Source of the DNA: Euborellia annulipes
Taxonomy: Eukaryota; Arthropoda; Insecta; Dermaptera; Anisolabididae
DNA: 64,000 nt
Assembly (NCBI GenBank): GCA_023213315.1
Contig: JAKCPI010001012.1
Location: 1 to 64,000, forward strand
Direction: 5' to 3'
Part shown: positions 21,803 to 32,170 of the stretch, in pieces
Layout: the number at the start of each line of letters is the position of its first letter
Position numbering within the stretch: the first letter of the stretch is position 1
The notes under the pieces: generated by a model
Databases searched by the model: none
Told to the model about the DNA's origin: nothing
What the model saw: only the letters and a program-made list of their open reading frames with translations
Position numbers and translations under genes: made by a program

Positions 21803-22691
21803 GTTTCGCCAAAAAATTCTTTTGAAATTTTTAAAATTAATACTTAAAAATTTGATGTGTATTTATATTCTGGCAAACAAGTACAGAATGCGCTTTTAAA
21901 TTCCCGAAATTAAAAAAAAATAGTGTGCTGTGCGACGAGTCACACCAGATTACCCCCCCCCCCCCCGAGAAACACCTCTGGATCCGCCCTTGCTCTGTTG
22001 CTATGCACAATTTTCGAATTTAAATGATTTTTTAACAAATTATAATAATTTATGACAAATTAGGATACAAATATTATATATCATTTTACTCGGGAGAAAG
22101 TCTAGTTTCTGAATATATAAAAAAAATTATAGGTTATGTAAGAAAAAAATATTGGCCCCCCCCCCTCTAGAGCGCCCCCTAATGGTCCGATGTTTACCAA
22201 AAGCTTTTCAGTTCTTGACCCTTACCTCTAGTTTATCTGTGCAAAATTTCAAAACAATTGAATGAATAGTTTTTGAGATTTCGTTGACGAAAAAAATTAC
22301 CACAGACATCACACACAGACACACAGACATCATTCCAAAAACTACTAAAATGGATTCAGGGGACTTCAAAACGCATTTTGGCAGCTTCAGAAAAATTTCG
22401 ATTTTTTTTACGATTACATTAACTTTACCTGTCCAACCTACGGTTGATGGGCAAAGTTAAAAAAACAAAAACAAAACAAAGGATAACCTGTCAGCTGTCA
22501 CGACATTAAGAAGTAATAACTCAAAGTTTTAAATTTCCCTCTCTGACTTCCCCACCTCTGACTCTGACCAATCAGCGAGAGAGAGTGGTAAACACATTAC
22601 ATACACCGGAAGTGAATGGCTAGTGCTTTAAATATTCTAGTAATGAAAATTAAAATTGAGAAGTTTTTGGCCTGAGTAAAGAAATTTGATG

Positions 22692-22734
22692 CTGTCGACG
22701 TTTCGGCCGATTATTCCAGCCTTCATCAGGACAG
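22692..22734 (-). ncRNA. Hammerhead ribozyme-like motif
   Basis: Minus strand: CTGTC, CTGATGA, extra A, stem II GGCTG-GAATAAT-CGGCC, GAAA, CGTC, GACAG. Stem I CTGTC/GACAG pairs perfectly and GTC is the classic cleavage triplet. A related element at 33985-34310 has the same design in decayed form. Confidence 0.6.
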
Positions 22735-22775
22735 GTACTTTTTTGCATGGGTGCGAAACATTCGTGAGTTGACAG

Positions 22776-22859
22776 CAAGGGCGGATACAAGGGGTGGGGG
22801 TAAAGGGGTAATTATAATACTTCCCTTCCCTCCGAAAAACTCCTCTGGATTCGCACTTG
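22776..22859. mobile_element. Very short hAT MITE (84 bp)
   Basis: CAAGGGCGGATACAAGG to TGGATTCGCACTTG with near-identical 8-bp flanks GTTGACAG / GTTGGCAA. The empty relative is at about 34120-34150, where the same repeat reads on without it. Confidence 0.75.
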
Positions 22860-23083
22860 GTTGGCAATGTCATCGGAATTTTTCGCACCTACGTATGTCA
22901 GGAGTTGCCAAGATCCCTCTAAAATCGAAGCAAAAAATACCTGTTCTGTTGAAGTACGCATAAATAGTTCAATGCGTGACGTTCTTAACTTAAATATAAA
23001 ATTTTAACCTCCTAGCTATTTTCTTCTTGAGATATTTTGTTCACAGACACACAGACAGACAGCAGACCATGTCGTGAATTGAC

Positions 23084-23140
23084 GGCCCATAAGCTCTGAG
23101 GATGGTCTCGACCGAGACCGAAACGTCAGCTTAATGGGCC
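23084..23140 (+). ncRNA. Hammerhead ribozyme-like motif, best example
   Basis: GGCCCATAAGCT (23084-23095), CTGAGGA (23096-23102), T, stem II GGTCTC-GACC-GAGACC (23104-23119), GAAA (23120-23123), CGTC (23124-23127), AGCTTAATGGGCC (23128-23140). Stem I pairs over 12 bp with one bulged A; stem II is 6 perfect pairs. Cleavage would fall after C23127. Stem III is the self-complementary ACGT, so activity might need a dimer. Known relatives lie in Penelope-like elements; that assignment is an inference. Confidence 0.65.
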
Positions 23141-23486
23141 TAAATAAATGAAACAAATACTAGCTGCTTTTCTTTATTCATCCTGTTCCGTTCAAAGAAA
23201 TTCGAAATTTTTCTTCTATTTTAAAAAATTATGAATTAAAACGAAAAAAGATAAAAATTTCTGAAAATGAATTTTCCCATAGCAAAGTATTGAGTTCAAA
23301 ATATTAGAAATAGTAATTTAAGATTTGAAATTAGTATTATGAACCCAAAATATAAATAAGAGAAAGTAAAAACAAATATTTCCTCCGTAGTCAGAATTTA
23401 GTAAAAAAAATTTGTCTTCAAATTTAAAGGGTTTGAAAAAATTAGAAGTCAAATTTTGTATGTCTATTTGAAAAATATAAACTCAC

Positions 23487-23561
23487 CAAATGGCAACTCG
23501 AAAGAAATAACGATGAGTTCTGGGTTCTGGATTAACGACAAGAAGCCTCTGGAAACGAAAT
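23487..23561 (-). other. Exon-like cassette c
   Basis: 75 bp, TTTTCAG|ATTTCGTTTCCAGAGGCTT ... GCCATTTG|GTGAGTTTAT on the minus strand. One frame is open (DFVSRGFLSLIQNPELIVIS...), but the related cassettes do not keep this frame. Confidence 0.4.
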
Positions 23562-23648
23562 CTGAAAATAAAAAAAGAAACAAATTATTAATAATTATTT
23601 TTTAAAAAATATTATATGTTATTATGCAAATAGATATTCAATTTAATT

Positions 23649-23699
23649 CCGCCGACCCCGCACTGCGGGAATAATAAAGGCGAAGAAAGAAGAAGAAGA
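23649..23699 (+). mobile_element. Extreme 5'-truncated LINE 3' end
   Basis: Fifty-one bases consisting of CCGCCGACCCCGCACTGCGG, GAATAATAAAGGCGAAG and a (GAA)n tail, between 17-bp direct repeats starting AGATATTCAATTT (23632-23648, 23700-23716). The structure is that of target-primed reverse transcription. A second copy of the tail is at 56025-56080 on the other strand. Confidence 0.8.
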
Positions 23700-24530
23700 A
23701 GATATTCAATTTAATTATTATTTTCACTAATTTGTAGATATATCGATTGCCAAAATGTTTGTGTTAAGTCGGATTTCCAAGAAGATATGTCATCGTGCAC
23801 CGCACAAGTTTAAGATCTTGTTTCTTGCGTAAAACCATTCTTAACAAAATATTCTGGCCAATAAACAAGTTAGAGAAAATAATATTATTTATAGAATTAA
23901 ATAGAAATACAGTAGGTTTAATTCAAAAATAGTTTTTGGGTGATTAGAATCAAAATTCATTTTAAAAAATATTTTTTCTATGCCTCTTTCTCAAATACTG
24001 TATTTGGTTTTTTTAATCAGACTAAAACAGGATTTTAGTTTAGTAAGAAAAAAATTTCTTATTTGTTTGGAGTTTTTTTTTTAGGAAAAAAAAGAAAAGG
24101 CATAGAAAAAATATTTTTTAAGATTTTCAATTTTAATATAATTTTCTAATCAAAGTCTTAACACAGATAGAATTCTCAAATGAAAGAATCCGTAAAATAT
24201 CTAGCCAGCAGATATAAAAAAAAAAAAAAAAAATTAGAAAAAGACACCACCAAGATTATGTTTTTTTACCAAAGGGATATTTCCTTGGCTAATTTAAATT
24301 ATATTATTATTCCTCCTCCCCAAATATTCTGACTTTCCACGATGTTGCCTTCCCATCAACCTCTAAATCGAGCATTCAATTTATAAGCACAAATCCCGGC
24401 CAAATTCTTAAAAATGTTAAAAATTTTCTAGTTTTTCAAATCACAAATTGATTTTAATAAAAGAAAAAAAAATGAAATTTTATTATTAGAGTCCTAGACT
24501 GAATAGATAAAATACTAAAATATATAAAAG

Positions 24531-24703
24531 TACATTGTCTTTCTTTAGGTGGTTACTCGTCGAACAGGGATGCTGTTTTTTCAAGTTGGTGTTTATTTAA
24601 ATAATTCAACTAAATAGTTGTTTTAATAAATTTATTTCAAACACCAACTTGAAAAAAAAAGCATCCCTGTTCGACGAGTAACCACCTAAAGAAGGACAAT
24701 GTA
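24531..24703. repeat. Foldback repeat with AGGTGGTTACTCGTC arms
   Basis: Nearly perfect 65-bp arms (TTTAGGTGGTTACTCGTCGA ... / ... TCGACGAGTAACCACCTAAA) around a short AT loop. The same outer motif bounds the foldback at 36141-36384, and both are followed by a TAATCTCGTC..CTCAGTT sequence. Confidence 0.8.
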
Positions 24704-25315
24704 GATTAATCTCGTCCTCCCTCAGTTCAAAAATATATAAAAGTAGTTTTATGCCGTTCAACGAAATTTCCTACTATCTTAAAAAATTATTAATTAAAAC
24801 GAAAGAAGATCATAAGTCAAACGTCATAGAGTTATATATAATATATGAAAGTAAGTGTAAAGGAAGGCCGAATTATAATCAGATGATAAAAAAAATTATA
24901 GGCTTATGTCAGCCCGGATTATTTTATTTTCACCTTGTCAGCTGGAACTAAACGTCATCCATCTTCAAGACAAGGTTTGTTAAAATTTTCTCTGCCTGCT
25001 TCAGTTGTTAAGATGGGTAGAATATTAGAAGAACCTAACCCGCCTTTCCTTTTGCTGAGCTCCCATCAGAGTAAATATATATATATATATATATAATTGA
25101 TGGAAGATGTTATATCATTCAAAGCTCGAAGAAAAGTAGCAAACGACAAATTCTTTGGTCCAAATCACACCTAAAATTAAACATAAAAACAACATTTAAT
25201 AAAGATTTTTATTTGAAAAAATATAAAATGCCTTAAAATAATGAGTGATTAAATTTTTTCATTCCTCTCTTTACTCTTGGAGGAAAAATAACGTGATAAA
25301 AAATAATAAACTCAC

Positions 25316-25386
25316 CAAATAGGAATGCGAGATTACAAGGAGTTTATCTGGAATAATAAAACGGTAGATGGATCTTGGACGAAATT
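25316..25386 (-). other. Exon-like cassette b
   Basis: 71 bp, TTTTCAG|AATTTCGTCCAAGATCC ... TTCCTATTTG|GTGAGTTTATT on the minus strand. Closest relative of cassette a. Confidence 0.4.
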
Positions 25387-26103
25387 CTGAAAATAAAAAA
25401 ATATATATATATATACAGGTGAAAAAATATTTAAAATTAGTAAAACATAAATTTCAATTTATAAACGCTTACCTTATTTAATTTATTTGAAAGCATAAGT
25501 CCCTTCTATCATCTATTTTTGAAAACGAATATAATTCCATTTCTTATTTCGTTTCATAAGTCAGACGTCAGAAAAATTCAAGGAATGGAATGAAATGAAA
25601 ATTATATATATATATGATTGATGGATCAAAGCTCGAAGCAAAGCAGCTGACAACAAGTTATTTGGTGTAAATCACACCTAAAATTAAAAATAAAATGAGC
25701 ATTTAATAAAGATTTGCATTTGAAAAAATATAAAAATGGCTTAAAATAATGAGTGATTAAAATTCATTTGAAAATAGAGAAGGTAAGTAAAGATGCAATG
25801 AATCTGTTAAATTATTTATAAAAATTGAGAATAATGGATCGAAAAATAAAGAAATGTGATTAAATCATTTGTTTCTGTGTTTAATGAAAAAATTTAAATG
25901 TCTAATATAAAGCGAAGAGTCAATGATTTAATAAAATAAATACAGGTAATCTATTTAATTTATATAATTTACATATCGCAATTAAATTGAAAATGAATAT
26001 TAAATTAAATTCCTCTCTTTACTCTTGGACTATCTTGCTATTTATTTAAGACAAATAGTAGATATTATAGGAAAAATAACGTGATAATAAATAATAAACT
26101 CAC

Positions 26104-26170
26104 CAAATAGGAATGCGAGATGTCAAGGAGTTTATCTGGAATAATAAATAGATGTATCTTGGACGAAATT
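26104..26170 (-). other. Exon-like cassette a
   Basis: 67 bp, TTTTCAG|AATTTCGTCCAAGATAC ... TTCCTATTTG|GTGAGTTTATT on the minus strand. A 4-bp length difference from cassette b shifts the frame. Confidence 0.4.
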
Positions 26171-27602
26171 CTGAAAATAAAAAAATACATAGGGTCTATA
26201 CAGTTGAAAATATATTTAAAATTAGTACAAAATAAATTTCAATTTATTAACGCTTACCTTATTTAATTTCTTTGAAAGCATAAGTCCCTTCCATCATCTA
26301 TTTTTGAAAACGAATATAATTCCATTTCTATTTCTTTTCATAAGTCAGACGTCAGAAAAATTCAAGAAATGGATTGAAATGGAAATTATATATATATATA
26401 TATGATTGATTGATGGATCAAAGCTCGAAGCAAAGCAGCTGACATCAAGTTATTTGGTGCAAATCAAACCTAAAATTAAAAATAAAATAACCATTTAATA
26501 ATGATTTGCATTTGAAAAAATATAAAATGGCTTAAAATAATGAGTGATTAAAATTCATTTGAAAATAGTGAAGATAAGTAAAAAAACCAATGAATCTGAC
26601 ATATTCTTATTGAATGACACTTTAATTATTTCATAAATTATTTATAAAAATATTTTAAAATTCAATATAATGAATAGAAAAATAAAGAAATGTGATTAAA
26701 TCATTTGTTTCTGTGGTTAATGAAAAAATTTAAATGTCAAATATAAAGCGACAAGTTAAATGATTTAATAAAATTAATAATCTATTTAATTTATATAATT
26801 TACATACCGAAATTAAATTGAAAAGGAATATTAAATGATTAAAAGAGAGGAAATATTAAAAAATGAGAATAAAATTTGACAGACAGACAAAGGTTATCCT
26901 GATGAATTATGAGTTTATAATATTTGACTTGTTTCATTTAATGATTTAATTGAAAATAATAATCTTGAACCAATTAAATAAATATTTAAATGCATTACTG
27001 ACCTTAAATAATGAAAATAGTTGAGAATAAATATAATTAAGCCGACGTGATGAGAGAGAAAAATTCTTGTCAGTCAAAGTCATGGAAGAGATAAAGAGAC
27101 GAGGCATTCGCTTCCGTTTTCAATGGCGTCAAAGACATTGCAATGCAAATTCGAATTTATATTACCCCCCTTGTAAAATAAAATAATAATTAATTTTATT
27201 AATTTAAAAAATTATATACTCATTATTTAATAAATATTAAATTAAATGAAAGTGAAAATTTTTTAAAACTCAACATCCAATCAAAATTTTATTAACTGGT
27301 ATGATTAAAAACAAAAGGTGGTTGGGGGGGGGGAATTTTTGGGCAGGGAGGGGGCAGTGAAACTATATTTTACTTTTTAAAAATCACTTAATTTTTTTTA
27401 TCTTTAAAAAATCCGCAAAAAATTGAAAAAAAAAAAAAAATAAATTGTTTTTTCTCAATTTTCTCTTTAAGAACTAAAAATATCTAGTGTAAGTCAAGTG
27501 CGTCTGGGTCGGCGAAGGGGGGAGGGGAGGGGAGGGTGGATAAAACTCTCATAGCCCCCTTCTCTCCCTCCTGTTCCTGTAGGAACGCAATGTTTCCTCA
27601 TA

Positions 27603-27758
27603 CATAAAAAAACTTTACCGCAGGCCTGAAAACTATGGTTCCGCAAAAACAAAATTTTACGCAGGGCGGAAAAAGTTTCTTTAAAAAAAAATTTTCCGCA
27701 AAAAAATTTTTGAGTTCAGCCCCCCCTCCTCGAAAAAATATTTCTATATACGCCCCTG
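27603..27758. mobile_element. hAT MITE relic (right half)
   Basis: Matches the right portion of the 13244 family, ending TTTCTATATACGCCCCTG. The left end is missing. Just upstream (27320-27560) are poly(G)- and GGGGAGG-rich tracts with no other structure. Confidence 0.7.
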
Positions 27759-28235
27759 GTCCCCGGTGCCATCGATATAAATAATTCAATAAATATTCAG
27801 TAAAATTCGCTGATGTTCCTCTGTCTATCACTCTCTGTTTGGGCAACTTCTAGTTGGAATTTCGAAAATAAATTTATACCCATCTAGCATGAAAATCTAA
27901 ATGAATGTTGCAAGAAGTCTTTTTAAAGACTTCTAACAGAAGTCGAAATATATTTAACATACTAAGAACCCATGAGGATGTCTTTTTTTAGACATCATTT
28001 GCTCAGGTGCTCAGGTATTCTTTATTTTGCTTCTTATTAAAATCATAGTTAAGACTTTTTTTTTTTTCTCAGGGCCTGTCCGTGTTGCCACCCCAGATAC
28101 ACCTCAGCCTAAGTGGCTTATTGTGCTAACCCTAGTCGCAGCCAACAAACCCTTCACCCATCTCTGCTGTTGCAGTCTAGGTGAATCCGTAAGTTGGCTA
28201 CTATTTTTTAACTCTCAGGTCTGTTTATCCTGTGG

Positions 28236-29126
28236 AGGGGGTATTTGGGGGGGGGGGGGGGGGCCCGAAATTTTCCAAACACATATACATATATAGCATA
28301 GGCGTAGCCAGAAATTTTCGATGGGGGGTTCAGGATGATCTCCCCCTCCCCCCTACTAATAGGGCAGTATAAGGCGTCTAATGAAATATATAACTAGCCA
28401 ATTCGCCCTCCTGGACCCCCCTCGAGCTGGCTCGGGCCCGCCCTTTCTAAATTAAGTGCACAATTTTTCATTCAACTCGTTTCAGGCAATAAAAGATGCA
28501 ACCCTCACATCTTTAATTTTAGATATATCCCTATAATAGCCGAGTTTCTGCCTGTTTTGTTTCTCTTGATCCGAGTTCTATCTCAGATCTCTATAAGAAA
28601 AAAATAAATAAAAAATTTAATTATATAATAATTTTTATTATTTTTCATTTGAGGGATTTAATCAATTTTAGCAGGCTTTAATTTTTTAAAAAGCAAGACA
28701 AAAATCAATTCTTTTCAATGGGAAAATTCTGAATTTTCTCGAATTTTTTGACTTTCGTTTAAAAAAATTATTTTATTTTATTTTTTTAACTAGAGAAAAT
28801 TATTATATTTTTACTTTCTCTTACCCTATATATGAAATATATAGAGAGAGAAAGTATTAATTGTATTATAAAGCTTATTATCTAGTCATGGCTTGGGTCC
28901 AATGGGGGGGTTTGAACCCCCAAATCCCCCCGTGGCTACGCCTATGATATATAGGGATATAAGACATCAGAGCAACAAATTTTCCGCAGGATGGACAACT
29001 TTGGTTCCGCAATAGAAAAAATGTTCCTCAAAAAATTTCGTGTGAAAAAAAGTATAGTTTCTTAAAAAAAAATTTTCCTCAGAAAAATTTTGAGTGGCCC
29101 CAAAAAAATTTCTATATACGCCCCTG
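28236..29126. mobile_element. hAT MITE, TSD TCCTGTGG, with nested insertion
   Basis: Right end TATATACGCCCCTG is typical; the left end is degenerate (AGGGGGTATTTGGG before a poly(G) run). TCCTGTGG repeats at 28228-28235 and 29127-29134. The sequence ACACATATACATATATAG is interrupted at 28297 and resumes at 28947. Confidence 0.9.
28297..28946. mobile_element. Nested hAT element, TSD ATATATAG
   Basis: 650 bp from CATAGGCGTAGCCAGAAATT to GTGGCTACGCCTATG, with ATATATAG on each side (28289-28296, 28947-28954). Removing it restores the outer element. It carries part of the TACTTTCTCTTACCC dispersed repeat near 28813. No transposase frame. Confidence 0.93.
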
Positions 29127-29882
29127 TCCTGTGGAGTTGTGTATTCCAGAGCTCATGAAGTCAGTGTCCTTAATTAGATAATATATCCACGTGACTGAGC
29201 TGCTGGTGCCTATTTCTTTTGGGTCAATCAGTGCTTTCCCAAATATTTTATATCTTTTATACGCCAACGCCTCACATGCGCAGACTATGTGTTGATTTGT
29301 GTTTATTTTGCTTCTTATTAAAATCATAGTTAAGACTTACTAGTAGTACTTTATCGATGTAGTTTTTCAGTTTTTTTGATTTTCTCAAAATTCGTTCCAA
29401 CGATTTTGATTAAAATTCAAAAATGAATTATTTTTTAGATGCTCTTTAAAATGTATATTCTCATTTTGCCATTGAAATCTTCTGAAGACCACTTTACTCT
29501 CCTTCTTCATAGGAAAGCTAGGAGAAATGGTTGCCATGAATTCGTATTCCGGAACTGATTCCGTTTAGTCACTTAATTCCACAAATCTTTATATAAATTT
29601 TTTTCGTGATTACTTTCAACTGATACACTTATAAAAATATAAATTATTCATATAAAAAAAAAAAAAAACTTCAAATTTTATAATTCCTTTTAGGAATATT
29701 TATTTCAAAAAATCTGCCACCATTTATTTTCTGGCCACCTGTGCATTCTACAACAACATGGGATACTATTTATTTATAGAAAAACACATTTACACAGAGA
29801 TAATATAATAATAATTTTTTGAGTATATAATAATATGAATAATAATAACCAAATATCAACAACAATAATAATAATAATAGTC

Positions 29883-29976
29883 AGGCGCACACTGAAACAG
29901 ATCCGATCGCTTTGGATAAAACCTTAGGAATATGAAAGCGAAGACGATCTGGCCAGTCAGATCCGATTCAGTGTGC
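29883..29976. mobile_element. Small inverted-repeat element
   Basis: GGCGCACACTGAAACAGATC and GATCCGATTCAGTGTGCAC form inverted ends of about 94 bp in total, following an AAT microsatellite. Class unknown. Confidence 0.5.
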
Positions 29977-30019
29977 ACTTAGCTTTATATCTCTCTCTCT
30001 CTGTGTGCATTTGTATATG

Positions 30020-30020
<1 letters not shown>

Positions 30021-30055
<35 letters not shown>

Positions 30056-30090
30056 GAGAGAGATACAAAGAGAGAGAAAGAGAGAGTTTA
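30021..30090 (+). repeat. (GA)n microsatellite
   Basis: Nearly pure GA dinucleotides at 30021-30052 then imperfect GA-rich sequence, preceded by a short (TC)n at 29989. The open frame through it is an artefact of the repeat. Confidence 0.95.
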
Positions 30091-30866
30091 TATATTTATC
30101 TATTTCCATTTTTCTAAAGATTATTTACAATCAGATGAATTATTTAACGAATCTAAATACACAAATAATTTTTTTATTTTCTGGATGGAATCTCAAATTT
30201 TTCTTTTTCTGGAAGTCGATTAATTTACACATTTATTTGCCAAGCGAGGCTCTCTTTTTTTTTTTTTAACTACAATTCATTTTTGTTTTTTGTTTTCTTG
30301 TGTTAATTTGTCGGTGAATGTGCATTTTATGAAAACAAATAATTTAAGAATTGATAGATTAGAAATAAAGAAATCATTAGATCAAAGAGTGAGCAAATAT
30401 TTTTTGGATGGACCCCCTAAAATATTTTTTTTTTGTTTTTATTGTTTAATTATTAAAAATTAAAAAAATCAGTTTTTTTTTCTCTTCTTCATCGCAATTG
30501 GTCCCCAAATATTTATATTTTTTTCATAAAATAAAATTCTCCTAAACTATATGCTAAATTAGAAGATACATTATTTGAGATTAAAATATTCCAAAAAATG
30601 TCCTCAAGTTGATAAAGAGTTAAAAAGGTTGTGTGTGATCCAAATTTCTTCAACAAAATAAATTTAACAATAATGTGGCCGGGTGTTATTAATTAGATAT
30701 TCAATATAAGAAATAATTTCACAATTGAACGACATGATGTTAAAGACGGAAACGTACACGTTTTTTATCATCTAACTGTAGGTACTGTACTAAATAACGT
30801 TACCAGACGCACGACCCGCCCACTGCGGCCGGTTAGGGGGCTTCGGCACAAGCAATATATTTAAAT

Positions 30867-31392
30867 CGGGGCTGGCCAAACTACGGCCCGCCTTGGATAT
30901 TTTTCTAGCCCGTTAAATTCATCACACTTTTACAAAATATATTTATTTTATTTTTTTCATCCCAAAAAATGCTTATAGTAGGTCTAAAACTAATATGGGG
31001 ATAGGCCTATATAGTTTTATATGCGGCCCGCGAAGTTATGATTAGGGCATAATCCTTTAATCGATTATTAAAATAAATATAATGGATTATTTTCCATCGA
31101 TCATGGAATCAATTATGAAAAAGACCCGATTATAAAATTTACTTAAAAAAGAGTTGAATGAAATGGAATTTAATAGAAAAAAAATGGACTGTTTTGACTA
31201 AAAAAAAAAAAATCCAATGAAATTTAATTGGTTATAAGAAAATAATAGATCATTTACTATAATAGATCAATCAGAGTAATTGATTGTTTTTTTCATAATC
31301 GATTATCGATTATTTTTTGGCATAATCGATCACCCCTAGTTTTGATGCATTTCCAAAGAGGTCAGCAAAATCATTTGAGTTGGCCACCTCTG
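30867..31392. mobile_element. hAT (Charlie-like) remnant with nested hAT
   Basis: CGGGGCTGGCCAAACTACGG and GAGTTGGCCACCTCTG match the CAGNGGTGGCCAA ends of Charlie-type hAT elements. Flanks ATTTAAAT / ATTTCAAT differ at one base. The interior keeps GCGGCCCGCGAAG. Confidence 0.8.
31043..31338. mobile_element. Nested hAT-like MITE with AATCGATTA motifs
   Basis: TAGGGCATAATCC to GATCACCCCTA with flanks GTTATGAT / GTTTTGAT (7 of 8). The ends repeat AATCGATTAT in inverted order, as in many hAT MITEs. Confidence 0.75.
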
Positions 31393-32029
31393 ATTTCAAT
31401 GCTGGCAAATATATACTATCATTTGGGAAATTATTTATTATGCTATTATTTCATTATTTCAAAAGTACATCCGTCATTTAAATCCTCCTTAATCAAAAAA
31501 AAAAAAACCGTCGGCAATTTAATCACGGACCTGCCGATTTGTACTCAGCATCTACCTGCTGAGTTAATAATAAAATTATTAACACCAAGGCTCATTTGTC
31601 AGTGTAATTTGAAATTTGAATAAATTTGTTTCTATCATGATAAAGAAATTGTTTTTTCAATCTCAAGTTTATCTTCATGTTTATTTAATAAAAAAAAATA
31701 GAAATAAAAGTTTTGAGAAAAAATTTCTAAAAAAAAAATGTTATCATTTCAGCTAGAATTCATTAAAAAAATAATGAATATTTTATTATATAATTCTTTT
31801 ATATTAATTTGACCATAAAAATATATTTCCATTAAAAGGTTTCCTCTTTGAAAAAGAGTAAAATCTCAAAAGATGTAATTTTTCCAAAAAAAAAAAAAAA
31901 AAAAATGGTGGGGTTTTTTTCCCGGATATAAATTAAAAAAATGTAAACTTGTTGATCTAATGATTTCCTTTTTTGTGGGAAGATGTATATTATTATATTA
32001 TTAATATAATATATTTAGAAGAAATAGAA

Positions 32030-32170
32030 TCACGACGATGCAATTGGATCAGGCTGAGAAGATGTGACGTCGATGTCCTCTTCTGGATCGTGTTCTTCGT
32101 TCATCTTATCTCCGATGGTTTCTTGGTCAGAGATATTCTCAATCGGCTCTTCTTTCACCTCGCGCTTCAC
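32030..32170 (-). CDS. Oaz-like gene, exon 18 (terminal)
   Basis: Acceptor TTTTCCAG, 46 codons then TGA at 32032-32030. The peptide [18 protein letters not shown]... is rich in Glu/Asp; VKRE and VKEE fit the SUMO-attachment consensus (hydrophobic-K-x-E). No finger. AATAAA-type polyadenylation signals are possible downstream near 31680, but AT-richness makes the choice uncertain. Confidence 0.88.
   Translation of the reverse strand: MKREVKEEPIENISDQETIGDKMNEEHDPEEDIDVTSSQPDPIASS

Larger units (their letters stand above)
21466..21992. mobile_element. hAT element, TSD CTCTGTTG
   Basis: Termini CAAGGGCGGATACAAGG and GGATCCGCCCTTG with exact CTCTGTTG repeats (21458-21465, 21993-22000). The interior is similar to 20035-20290 but is split by an inverted-repeat element (21571-21802). 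Confidence 0.93.
25096..26900. repeat. Tandem duplication, three diverged units
   Basis: Units starting near 25096, 25615 and 26401 share TCAAAGCTCGAAG, TTTAATAATGATTTGCATTT-like and AATAATGAGTGATTAAA, and the stretch with the exon-like cassette and TATTTCTTTTCATAAGTCAG. The first two cassettes (25316, 26104) are about 790 bp apart. No protein product recognised; otherwise AT-rich. Confidence 0.75.
28020..29338. repeat. Segment between 37-bp direct repeats
   Basis: TTTATTTTGCTTCTTATTAA followed by AATCATAGTTAAGACTT occurs at 28021-28056 and 29303-29338. Between them is GC-richer, non-repetitive DNA (28075-28235 and 29127-29300) split by a nested pair of hAT elements. No open frame of note and no family recognised in the unique parts. 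Confidence 0.6.
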
